DNA from: Candidatus Altimarinota bacterium
GTDB taxonomy: Bacteria; Patescibacteriota; Gracilibacteria; RBG-16-42-10
DNA length: 16,258 nucleotides
Assembly (NCBI GenBank): GCA_017984655.1
Contig: JAGNZB010000020.1
Coordinates: forward strand, 1 to 16,258
Direction of reading: 5' to 3'
Below, piece by piece: positions 1-7,619 of this stretch (the stretch's first letter is position 1; every line of letters starts with the position of its first letter). Both the position numbers and the translations under genes were made by a program. The notes beneath the pieces are model-generated. The model ran no database searches and had not been told where the DNA came from. It saw only the letters and a program-made list of their open reading frames with translations.

Positions 1-50
1 CTATCTATGAGTGACAGTGTGATCTAGAGACGAAGGACAAGACGAAGACT

Positions 51-81
51 CGCCCGCCAATAGCGTGCTCGTTGGTGGGCG
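51..81 (-). other. Inverted repeat overlapping the tRNA-Ile 3' end
   Basis: The arm CGCCCGCCAA (51-60) and the arm TTGGTGGGCG (72-81) are complementary except at one position. In the minus-strand transcript they could fold into a hairpin of nine pairs around one A-C mismatch. The right arm includes the CCA end and part of the acceptor stem of tRNA-Ile, so this fold would compete with the mature tRNA fold. It may be a processing signal or an accident of the GC-rich acceptor. No other feature is visible between 1 and 50, which should be spacer leading to 23S. Confidence 0.35.
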
Positions 82-149
82 ATCGCCGACTCGAACGGCG
101 GACCTCGACATTATCAGTGTCGCGCTCTAACCAGCTGAGCTAATCGCCC
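73..149 (-). tRNA. tRNA-Ile (anticodon GAT)
   Basis: The minus strand reads as a full 77-nt cloverleaf. The acceptor GGGCGAT (149-143) pairs with ATCGCCC (83-77). The D arm contains AGCTCAGCTGGTTAGAGC, the anticodon stem is CGACA/TGTCG, the loop is CTGATAA with anticodon GAT at 115-113, and the T arm is CGCCG-TTCGAGT-CGGCG. The discriminator is A at 76 and CCA is encoded at 75-73. It decodes AUU and AUC. It lies downstream of 16S in the same transcript, the usual position for tRNA-Ile in bacterial rRNA operons, so it should be made with the rRNA and released by RNase P. Confidence 0.97.
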
Positions 150-271
150 CTACCTCCTACTCTTTTCTGGACATGCTGGAATGAATAGTCCAAAAAGCAT
201 CGGCAGTATATAAGCAGTTCTGCTTGCTGTCAAAGGCTATCAATTTCTGAGCAAAAAACACATGCAAACAC

Positions 272-327
272 AAAAAAGCTCTTCTGATATTCAGTAGATA
301 AACTAAAGAATATAGAAAAGCTTTTTT
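272..327 (-). terminator. Terminator-like hairpin inside the rRNA spacer
   Basis: In the minus-strand RNA the arm from 327 to 308 (AAAAAAGCUUUUCUAUAUUC) pairs with the arm from 292 to 272 (GAAUAUCAGAAGAGC then U6). The stem has about 20 pairs, one bulged C and one G-U wobble, around a 15-nt loop (293-307). The U run followed by GUGUUUGC gives it the shape of an intrinsic terminator, although its stem is AU-rich. It lies before the tRNA and 23S, so full termination here would be harmful. It could be a processing site, or a conditional terminator overridden by boxA antitermination. The fold is certain; the role is inferred. Confidence 0.5.
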
Positions 328-357
328 AACATCCAATGTGCAGAAGAGAAAGAACAC
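325..357 (-). other. 16S processing stem, 3' arm
   Basis: This spacer segment is the reverse complement of the 16S leader segment at 1996-2027. The pairing covers about 31 positions with one C-A mismatch, one G-U wobble and one bulged base. Such flanking arms bring the two ends of pre-16S together as a long stem cleaved by RNase III. The arm begins about 50 nt after the 16S 3' end and overlaps the next hairpin by three bases. Confidence 0.85.
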
Positions 358-407
358 AAGATCGATCTATGAGATTCTCAAATTGAGAAAACTCAGTAGC
401 TCCCTTG

Positions 408-1930
<1,523 letters not shown>

Positions 1931-1995
1931 AAGTGATTTGGTTGAAAATTTTTAACGAAAAACGTTCAAACGTTCTTGCAAAAGCAAGATAGTAT

Positions 1996-2027
1996 GTGTT
2001 TTTCTCTTCTGCACGCTGGATGTTAAA
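1996..2027 (-). other. 16S processing stem, 5' arm
   Basis: This leader segment pairs with spacer positions 325-357 to form the long pre-16S stem. It starts about 65 nt upstream of the mature 16S 5' end. Its upstream end overlaps the boxA element, so once the stem forms the antitermination signal may be partly buried. Confidence 0.85.
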
Positions 2028-2032
2028 GAACA
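2021..2032 (-). promoter_or_regulatory. rRNA antitermination boxA
   Basis: The minus strand reads TGTTCTTTAACA, a perfect match to the bacterial boxA consensus TGYTCTTTAACA. In known systems boxA RNA is bound by NusB-NusE (S10) and builds the antitermination complex that carries RNA polymerase through rRNA operons. Its place in the 16S leader, about 90 nt before the mature 5' end, is typical. It would help the polymerase pass the spacer hairpin at 272-327. Confidence 0.8.
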
Positions 2033-2217
2033 CTCTGTTCTACCAGAGCGCAGACAATGTAACGGAACTCTTTTGGTTTGTAAAGGCATTATGAGACATT
2101 TTCTTCACAATCACACTTCAAGCGCTCCACAAGCCATTTAAACAGCAAAAATAGGCACAAAAACACCCCCAACAGCCAAGAATCTTCAAGAATCTTTTTC
2201 GATTTTTACAATCCGTG

Positions 2218-2246
2218 ATTTGAATATAAGGACATGATCAAGTCAA
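2218..2246 (-). promoter_or_regulatory. Possible rRNA operon promoter
   Basis: On the minus strand TTGACT (2246-2241, five of six to the -35 consensus) is followed after 17 nt by TCAAAT (2223-2218, four of six to -10). A transcript from here would have a leader of nearly 300 nt before 16S, with boxA in its second half. A CATAAT nearer to boxA (around 2090) is a competing -10 with a poor -35. The choice is uncertain. Confidence 0.3.
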
Positions 2247-2260
2247 CTCCCCCTTTTCCA

Positions 2261-2289
2261 GTGACTATTAAAAGCGACAATGATATATA
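2261..2289 (+). promoter_or_regulatory. hflX promoter with extended -10
   Basis: GTGACT (2261-2266, four of six to -35) is followed after 17 nt by TATATA (2284-2289), preceded by TG one base upstream (TGA-TATATA), which is the extended -10 form. Transcription would begin near 2296 and give a leader of about 32 nt with no Shine-Dalgarno sequence before the ATG at 2328. Confidence 0.45.
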
Positions 2290-2327
2290 TAAGTAGAACT
2301 CACGAGATATTCTAAATTCACCCCAAT

Positions 2328-3434
2328 ATGAGCACCCTACCAGTAGTAATAGTAGATATCGTCCCCAAAACAATTAGTACCAACGAAGCATTCGAACGGT
2401 TACAGGAATTAGAGAACCTAGTCCAAACTTATGGTGGCATGGTAGTAGTCAAGAAAGTGCAACGACGAGGTATGCCTGAATATGGTACCTTCGTCGGATC
2501 AGGAAAAATCCAAGAGATTATTGAGGATGGCAAAGCACTGGGAGCGAAGCTTGTGATCGTCAATAACATCTTAAAACCAGGCCAGGTCTATAGACTAGGC
2601 GAAGCCTTACGCAAAGCGGGCATGGAAGCATGGGATCGTGTTGACCTGATTCTGAAGATCTTTAGTAAACATGCCAAAAGTGCGGAAGCAAAGCTCCAAA
2701 TTGAACTAGCAGCAATCAGACATACTGGACCAAGAATATTCGGACTAGGTCTAGATCTCTCCCGCCAAGGAGGCGGTGTCGGCACCTCAGGTATCGGTGA
2801 GACCAATACTGAACGCATGAAACGCCATCTCAAAGAACAAGAACACAAAGTAGTCAGCAAACTAAAACATCTAGAGCAAGTAAGAACCCAACACCGAGAA
2901 CACCGGGAGCGCCTTTCATTTAAAAGTGTCGCCATCGTCGGCTACACTAATGCAGGTAAATCAAGCCTGATGCGAGCCCTGACCAAGAAAGATGCCTACG
3001 TGGCGAATAAATTATTTGCAACATTAGATACACATATTGGCGAGCTCTATTTACCTGACAATGCTCATGGCAAAACCGTCATGCTCTCTGACACGATTGG
3101 ATTCATCCGTGATCTGCCACCCAGCCTCATCAAATCCTTCAAATCAACACTTGAAGAAGCAATCCATGCTGATGTAATTCTCCATGTGGTTGATTATAGT
3201 GATGAGAAACTAGTGGACAAAGTAGCTATCGTCGACAGTATTCTAGACGAATTGGGACTCAAGAATACTCAGCAAGTATTGGTATTCAACAAATTAGATC
3301 TCCCCTCCCCCTTCAGCATGACCGCAATCAAAGATCAATTTCGCGAAAGACCGCTTGCCTTTGTGTCTGCTGCCAGTAAGGAAGGATTCGACAACCTAAA
3401 ATTACAAATCAGCAATCTGTTAGCAAATAAATAG
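2328..3434 (+). CDS. hflX: GTPase HflX, ribosome-associated
   Basis: HflX binds the large subunit and, in studied bacteria, splits stalled or hibernating ribosomes using GTP. The 368-residue product has the full family layout. The N-terminal HflX domain contains FVGSGK at 55-60. A glycine-rich linker (residues 145-160) and a charged helical segment (162-195) follow. The G domain has the P-loop GYTNAGKS at 205-212, a switch threonine in ATLDTH (231-236), DTIGF (255-259), NKLD (321-324) and SAAS near 347. The length is that of a short HflX without a large C-terminal extension. The linker reads GTSGIGET where most relatives have GTRGPGET, so an Arg and a Pro are replaced. The ATG has no Shine-Dalgarno sequence. 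It is the first plus-strand gene after the rRNA operon and is separated by 74 nt from the HD gene, so it may be its own unit. Confidence 0.95.
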   Translation: MSTLPVVIVDIVPKTISTNEAFERLQELENLVQTYGGMVVVKKVQRRGMPEYGTFVGSGKIQEIIEDGKALGAKLVIVNNILKPGQVYRLGEALRKAGMEAWDRVDLILKIFSKHAKSAEAKLQIELAAIRHTGPRIFGLGLDLSRQGGGVGTSGIGETNTERMKRHLKEQEHKVVSKLKHLEQVRTQHREHRERLSFKSVAIVGYTNAGKSSLMRALTKKDAYVANKLFATLDTHIGELYLPDNAHGKTVMLSDTIGFIRDLPPSLIKSFKSTLEEAIHADVILHVVDYSDEKLVDKVAIVDSILDELGLKNTQQVLVFNKLDLPSPFSMTAIKDQFRERPLAFVSAASKEGFDNLKLQISNLLANK

Positions 3435-3460
3435 ATCACTCACCAATTGATCATCGACAA

Positions 3461-3510
3461 ATAGCAATATATTGTAGTAGCAGATAAAATTGACCACAAC
3501 ATATTGCTAT
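3461..3510 (+). promoter_or_regulatory. Stem-loop covering the start codon of the HD gene
   Basis: ATAGCAATATATTGT (3461-3475) is the reverse complement of ACAACATATTGCTAT (3496-3510) at 14 of 15 positions, with a 20-nt loop. The right arm contains the first two bases of the ATG at 3509. In an mRNA read through from hflX, or started upstream, the start codon would be held in the stem. A -10-like TAAAAT (3485-3490) lies in the loop, and a transcript starting there would lose the left arm. There is no U run, so a terminator is unlikely. The structure is seen directly; the regulatory role is inferred. Confidence 0.55.
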
Positions 3511-4918
3511 GTCAGCCCACTTAAACTCTCTATTCCACAAAGCAACAGAAATCCGTCGATGGGGACTTGATTATGCCATCCAACAACCATCCACCATCAA
3601 CGGCAAAAGAATGATTCGATGGTTGCGCACGACGGGAGAGCTACCAATCCAATTGCGCAGAGTCGGTTGGGCCAGTATCGGCATTCCCAAACACCAACAA
3701 GACAGTCTTGCTAGTCACCACCACCAGGTCACGCTCCAAGTATTATTGGTAGGGAGCGAAATCAAAAGACGCGGCATTCCTTTTGACTTGGAGCGAGCAA
3801 TGTCAATGTCTGGGCTCCATGATGTCTCAGAATTCGGCGGGGGGGATTATAGCAGCAGTCGAGCCAATGCTTATCCCGAACAAAAAACTGACTGTCGAAT
3901 CATTGAAGCTCGGAACCGAGTAAAGCTCTGTAGCATTATTGGTGAAGACCACATAGTGGCCAAAGAATACCTCAAGCTCTCCATGGAGGAGATGAACCAA
4001 ACCAGTGATGAAGCGGTAGTCGTCAAAATTTGTGACCGTCTTGAAGCACTACTACACCTGAGAAGAGTTCGAGCTGCAGCTTTTAGTGAAGACACTCAAG
4101 CATATTATGAAGCCAACATTCGCCCCCTCACTCAGAGTATTGGCAACACCGAGCTGAAGAGCTTTATGGAGCACTATATTGAAAGCTTTATTTCTTTAGA
4201 TGAAAAAGGCCAACTGGGTGGAAAGACTAGCGAACGAAGCGAAAGTCGGCTCAAAGAATACGAGAGACTAGTAATTACGAGCGACCGACTGCAAATGATG
4301 AAACACGTGGATAGGACAGCCTGGGCAGTGGGTGGGCTCAATAACAGTGACTTTGATACTTTGGCAGAACATGGTCACGCTACATCAATAGCAACTTGGT
4401 CCATGGCAACAGCATTAGCTGAAAGTGGTATTAAAATAAACATGCGCAATGCATTGGTACTGGCACTCCTCCAAGAAGTAGGCAAAATTAACGGGGGTGA
4501 CGTCGCCATCGCATCCAACAATCCTAGTATTGAAGAACGGGCAGCAGCACATCGGTTACGCAAAGGCAGCTTTGTTGGTTGTACACACCTCCTTGATCCT
4601 GATCTAGCCAAACAGTTACAGACTGACCATGAAGATGCACTCAGCCGCGAAAGCGACGAAGCAAAACTGATGATGACCATGAGTAGAGTAATGGACTATC
4701 TCCACTATGATCTCGTCCAGAAACCAAACTACACCAACCGCTACCGCCAATTCACTGGTGAAAAGATTCTCAGTTTAGCAGAAGCAATCAGTAATCCCCT
4801 AATGAGATTTGCGGTAGTTCGTGCTGTGAAAGAAATGATTCTAGAAATTGAAAGCGGAAAGCTCCGCCGCACTATTCATGCGCTTATGGGAGTACATGGA
4901 TCTTATGTCATTAAATAA
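3509..4918 (+). CDS. Tandem HD-domain protein, YfbR/HDDC2-like, second domain degenerate
   Basis: The 469-residue protein has two copies of an HD phosphohydrolase fold resembling YfbR/HDDC2, which remove phosphate from deoxynucleoside monophosphates. Copy 1 (about 48-200) keeps the metal-site pattern: R51, His at 70-72, H104-D105, E108, D113 and D176 (CDRLEALLH). Copy 2 (about 266-405) aligns well (DRTAW, LAEHGHA, GGD331) but has Q322-E323 for HD, K326 for E and S392 for the last D. It is probably not catalytic. A C-terminal helical tail (411-469) follows. The substrate cannot be told from sequence. The gene starts in a hairpin, has no Shine-Dalgarno sequence, and is followed after 8 nt by two phosphatase genes, which suggests a shared role in nucleotide or metabolite dephosphorylation. 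Domain duplication is clear; the exact family name is less sure. Confidence 0.75.
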   Translation: MSAHLNSLFHKATEIRRWGLDYAIQQPSTINGKRMIRWLRTTGELPIQLRRVGWASIGIPKHQQDSLASHHHQVTLQVLLVGSEIKRRGIPFDLERAMSMSGLHDVSEFGGGDYSSSRANAYPEQKTDCRIIEARNRVKLCSIIGEDHIVAKEYLKLSMEEMNQTSDEAVVVKICDRLEALLHLRRVRAAAFSEDTQAYYEANIRPLTQSIGNTELKSFMEHYIESFISLDEKGQLGGKTSERSESRLKEYERLVITSDRLQMMKHVDRTAWAVGGLNNSDFDTLAEHGHATSIATWSMATALAESGIKINMRNALVLALLQEVGKINGGDVAIASNNPSIEERAAAHRLRKGSFVGCTHLLDPDLAKQLQTDHEDALSRESDEAKLMMTMSRVMDYLHYDLVQKPNYTNRYRQFTGEKILSLAEAISNPLMRFAVVRAVKEMILEIESGKLRRTIHALMGVHGSYVIK

Positions 4919-4926
4919 ACATTACT

Positions 4927-5574
4927 ATGGCTCATTTACGGATCATTGCATTTCGACATGGACAAACTGATGCCAACAAACAAGGCATTATCCAAGGTAC
5001 CAAGTTCAACTTCGGGCTCAATGATGAAGGTCGAAAACAAGCAGAGGAACTAGCCAGACAACTCATCACTGAGTGCAAAGGAACCGCCAAGATCAGGATA
5101 ATCACCTCACCACTCAAGCGAGCACTTGAGACAGCTACTAGTATTTATAGCATTTTGTTGGCAGCCAGCTATGACATCGATGAACCACTACTAGAATCAG
5201 GGCTCAGTGAACGCTCATTCGGTCACTGGGAAGGAACAGAGAAAAAGCTATTCAAACAACAAGTTGAAGAGACTACGAACACCTATAACCAGATTACTGA
5301 AAGGGACCGACGCTACCATTTCCAAATCTCGCCACAGATTGAAACCGATGCAGAAGTAGTCCAGCGCATTCATCAGACACTACTTATCTACAGCACCCAA
5401 GAATACTCACAGGACACAATTCTTCTAGTCAGCAGCCATGGTAATATTCTTCGCACCCTCAAAGAGTATATTGATGGCACATTTGACCTCGCACCACTTG
5501 AAAATGGCACTTGGATTGAGATCACAAGCGATCAATTACAACAACTAGAGCTTCCTCCCCAAAAACTAACATGA
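4927..5574 (+). CDS. Histidine phosphatase family protein (first of a pair)
   Basis: This 215-residue protein belongs to the histidine phosphatase (phosphoglycerate-mutase-like) superfamily. The N-terminal FRHGQTDAN carries the phospho-accepting His (H11, in R10-H11-G12). R65 lies in SPLKRALETA, the likely acid residue E95 in LSERSFGHWEG, and the second catalytic His (H171) in SSHGN. All catalytic parts are present, so an active enzyme is expected, probably cytoplasmic as there is no signal or membrane segment. The family acts on many phosphate esters, and the substrate is not readable here. It starts 8 nt after the HD gene and ends in an ATGA overlap with its paralogue, which implies one operon and probable translational coupling. 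Confidence 0.9.
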   Translation: MAHLRIIAFRHGQTDANKQGIIQGTKFNFGLNDEGRKQAEELARQLITECKGTAKIRIITSPLKRALETATSIYSILLAASYDIDEPLLESGLSERSFGHWEGTEKKLFKQQVEETTNTYNQITERDRRYHFQISPQIETDAEVVQRIHQTLLIYSTQEYSQDTILLVSSHGNILRTLKEYIDGTFDLAPLENGTWIEITSDQLQQLELPPQKLT

Positions 5575-6257
5575 CCTCTACATACATTATTGCTTACAGA
5601 CACGGTGAGACTAACCTCAATGCCTTGGCAACGCTCCAAGGGTGGAACAATACCTACGGACTAAACAAAACCGGTGAACAGCAAGTTGAAGTACTCGCAA
5701 CAAAACTACAAGAACAAATTACTGTACTGATGAAACAGCAGGGCTATAAAACACTACATATTTTACCACTAACATCAGATTTAATCAGAGCGACAGAAAC
5801 CAATAATAAAGTTCGTTTACGGCTTAAAAACACGATCGTAGGCACAGTATGGCACCCCACCATCACCACAAAACAACTACGAGAGCGTGATTTTGGTATC
5901 TTTGAAGGCCAACCAAGCAGTGCATTAGCATCAGATCCTCGAAGCCTGGCCTACAGAGCTTTAACTGAGATCAATGAGAAATTAACCTACATTGTCGACC
6001 CGACCGTAGAAACAGATGGCCAGATTATTACTCGCTGCACAGCCCTAATTGATCCTCTACTAGATCAATGTGAGAACCAAACAGAACCCTATCTCTTGCT
6101 CCTTTCAACCCATGGAGGGACATTAAACGCCCTAGTCCGCTCAATCAATCACACCACACAAAGCTCCCCCATAGAAAACTGTGGAAGCTTCACTTTCACT
6201 GTTGCCCAATGGCGAAACATGGCAAGAAAGCTACAGCAGAAAGCGGCTAGTGAATAG
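5571..6257 (+). CDS. Histidine phosphatase family protein (second of a pair)
   Basis: This 228-residue protein is a second member of the histidine phosphatase superfamily. It has YRHGETNLN (H11), R73 in SDLIRATET, E105 in LRERDFGIFEG and H181 in STHGG. The likeness to the previous gene is limited to these motifs and the overall plan, so the pair is old or has diverged in substrate. The ATG overlaps the previous TGA by four bases, so it is likely translated by ribosomes finishing the first gene. It is the last gene of the hydrolase cluster and converges on the SPFH gene with a gap of only 29 nt. A weak AGCGG/CCGCT repeat around the stop is the only terminator candidate. Confidence 0.9.
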   Translation: MTSTYIIAYRHGETNLNALATLQGWNNTYGLNKTGEQQVEVLATKLQEQITVLMKQQGYKTLHILPLTSDLIRATETNNKVRLRLKNTIVGTVWHPTITTKQLRERDFGIFEGQPSSALASDPRSLAYRALTEINEKLTYIVDPTVETDGQIITRCTALIDPLLDQCENQTEPYLLLLSTHGGTLNALVRSINHTTQSSPIENCGSFTFTVAQWRNMARKLQQKAASE

Positions 6258-6286
6258 TCAACGTAACCGCTCACAAACAAAACCAA

Positions 6287-7132
6287 TTATTTCTGCTTAT
6301 CAACGGTGTTTTCGATATAGCTCTTGAACCCATCAATCGCTCTAAGGACCTCCATTGGCAAAGCGAACACAATGGTGTTGCTCTCATCAGAAGAGATGTC
6401 ATTGATAGAGTTCAAAGTACGGAGATGGAGAGCTCCTGGTGAGCCAGCCATCAGCTGAGCTGCTCGAGAAAGATTCTCAGCGGCCAAGACTTCTCCTTCA
6501 CTATTAATAATCGTCGCCCGTTTCTCACGTTCTGCTTCAGCCTGCTTTGCCATCGTACGCTTCATCGACTCTGGCAAATTAATATCCTTGAGCTCGACAC
6601 TCTGGACATCCACTCCCCACTCTGACGACTTTTGGTCAACAATTTGCTTGATACGACTCGAAAGCATTTCTCTCTGGGTAAGTAACTCATCCAATGTTAC
6701 TTCACCGACAAGATTGCGCATGGTTGTCTGTGCTAATTGTGACACAGCCACATAGAAATTCTCCACCTCAATCATCGCGCGCTCAGCATTATCAATCCTA
6801 TAATAAATCACCGCATTGATCCTTGCTGAGACGTTATCTTTGGTAATCGCCTCTTGATCCGGCATATCGACCGCTTTGACACGCATATCGATTTTGCGCA
6901 TTGATTGAATAATCGGCAACACAATATGCCAACCGGGAGTAAGCGTGCGACTATAGCGTCCAAACATAAACTTCACACCACGCTCATACTGATCCACCTG
7001 TCGAATAGAACGCAAAATGATTACTAGCAGCACCAAAAGAATCACACCAAAAAAACTACTAAATATGTAGTAGAGAATAGATGCAGGGTCGACTGCTACA
7101 GATGAGTAAGGCATATGATCAAAGTAAATCAT
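6287..7132 (-). CDS. SPFH/Band 7 membrane protein, slipin (stomatin-like) type
   Basis: The protein has one N-terminal membrane segment (about residues 20-41) followed by a Band 7 domain. ERGVKFMFGRYSRTLTPGWH (50-69), the TKDNVSARINAVIYYRI region (98-113) and LPESMKRTMAKQAEAEREKR (186-205) are hallmarks of slipins, which oligomerise in membranes and organise lipid domains or proteases. At 281 residues it is near the usual size. The expected NfeD partner is not next to it. Two starts are possible: the ATG at 7132, used here, and M7 at 7114, which gives MPYSSVAV and reaches the membrane segment just as well. No Shine-Dalgarno sequence precedes either. A TATGCT -10 at 7147-7142 would make the first start nearly leaderless. 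Confidence 0.92.
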   Translation of the reverse strand: MIYFDHMPYSSVAVDPASILYYIFSSFFGVILLVLLVIILRSIRQVDQYERGVKFMFGRYSRTLTPGWHIVLPIIQSMRKIDMRVKAVDMPDQEAITKDNVSARINAVIYYRIDNAERAMIEVENFYVAVSQLAQTTMRNLVGEVTLDELLTQREMLSSRIKQIVDQKSSEWGVDVQSVELKDINLPESMKRTMAKQAEAEREKRATIINSEGEVLAAENLSRAAQLMAGSPGALHLRTLNSINDISSDESNTIVFALPMEVLRAIDGFKSYIENTVDKQK

Positions 7133-7141
7133 TCAAGTGAT

Positions 7142-7169
7142 AGCATACTCGGCATCATCATGACAACAA
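7142..7169 (-). promoter_or_regulatory. Possible promoter of the SPFH gene
   Basis: The minus strand has TATGCT (7147-7142, four of six to -10) with TTGTTG (7169-7164, three of six to -35) at a 16-nt spacing. Transcription would begin within a few bases of the ATG at 7132, giving a leaderless message. The same TATGCT occurs upstream of the transketolase operon. The evidence is weak. Confidence 0.25.
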
Positions 7170-7276
7170 AAACCAAAACAGACACCATCACCAGCAAGCA
7201 AAAATCACCAGAAAAGATGCAAAAAATCAAAAATCACCTTAAACTAACCCAGTCTACTTGCTTCATTGATCAGCTC

Positions 7277-7615
7277 ATGAAAAGAATTCTCACACTTTTG
7301 AGTATTGTACTACTCCTTATGGGATGCAGTAATGCAGCCACAAACACCATCAACATTATTATTGATGACAAACAAATCACGATCGAACAAGGCACTTTTA
7401 AAAATGACGAAGTGACAATCATCCTGCGAAACCAAAGCCAGAAGACTCAAACCCTCAAGATCCAGGGATTGCAAATCAACTATGTTAGTCAACCATTAGC
7501 AGCACAAACTAGTCATGAACTACACTTCTCCCTACAGCAGCAGAGGGGTAACCTGATCGTCTCGAGCACAGATGCTGACAACCAAGTCCTCACTACTACC
7601 ATTAGCATTCATTAA
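7277..7615 (+). CDS. Small lipoprotein, possible cupredoxin-like fold
   Basis: The start chosen gives MKRILTLLSIVLLLMGC, a classic lipoprotein signal with lipobox LMGC and lipidated Cys at residue 17. The open frame extends upstream to 7115, but that version would bury the signal at residue 55 and overlap the SPFH 5' end, so 7277 is preferred. The mature part, about 96 residues, is rich in beta-strand patterns (TINIIIDDKQITIEQG, EVTIILRNQS, TLKIQGLQI, LHFSLQQQRGNLIVSST). The pattern recalls small cupredoxin-type domains, but no Cys, His or Met copper ligand set is visible, so metal binding is not supported. It sits on the outer face of the membrane. The 81-residue membrane gene follows after 4 nt and is probably co-transcribed. 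The fold assignment is tentative. Confidence 0.75.
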   Translation: MKRILTLLSIVLLLMGCSNAATNTINIIIDDKQITIEQGTFKNDEVTIILRNQSQKTQTLKIQGLQINYVSQPLAAQTSHELHFSLQQQRGNLIVSSTDADNQVLTTTISIH

Positions 7616-7619
7616 TCCC

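Larger units (their letters stand above)
150..407 (-). other. 16S to tRNA-Ile spacer
   Basis: This is the transcribed spacer between the 16S 3' end and tRNA-Ile. It has no convincing coding sequence; the short open frame here repeats sequence also found in the 16S leader. Reading along the transcript, it contains a small palindrome close to 16S (around 373-390), the 3' arm of the 16S processing stem (357-325), a long hairpin ending in six U (327-272), and then an AT-rich stretch up to the tRNA. Confidence 0.8.
1931..2327. other. Divergent intergenic region: rRNA leader and hflX promoter region
   Basis: This gap separates the 16S gene (minus) from hflX (plus). The left part (1931-2040) is rRNA leader with the 5' arm of the processing stem and boxA. 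The middle (2041-2260) should hold the rRNA promoter. It includes a direct repeat of AAGAATCTT (2179-2187 and 2189-2197). The right end carries a good plus-strand promoter for hflX. No coding sequence is supported. The open frames here repeat sequence also seen in the spacer or run across the 16S 5' end. Confidence 0.7.

Noticed and set aside
157..357. Open frame of 66 codons on the minus strand in the rRNA spacer
   Set aside because: It lies entirely in transcribed rRNA spacer, contains the processing arm and the hairpin, and has no protein-like pattern.
6240..6275. Possible terminator between the second phosphatase and the SPFH gene
   Set aside because: Only a five-base AGCGG/CCGCT repeat with a 20-nt loop is present, with a short T run on one strand; this is too weak to annotate.
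7115..7276. Upstream extension of the lipoprotein frame to an ATG at 7115
   Set aside because: It would place the lipoprotein signal at residue 55 and overlap the SPFH gene. The ATG at 7277 gives a perfect signal with lipobox.
7572..7619. Upstream extension of the 81-residue gene
   Set aside because: It overlaps the lipoprotein coding end. The ATG at 7620 directly precedes the first membrane segment.
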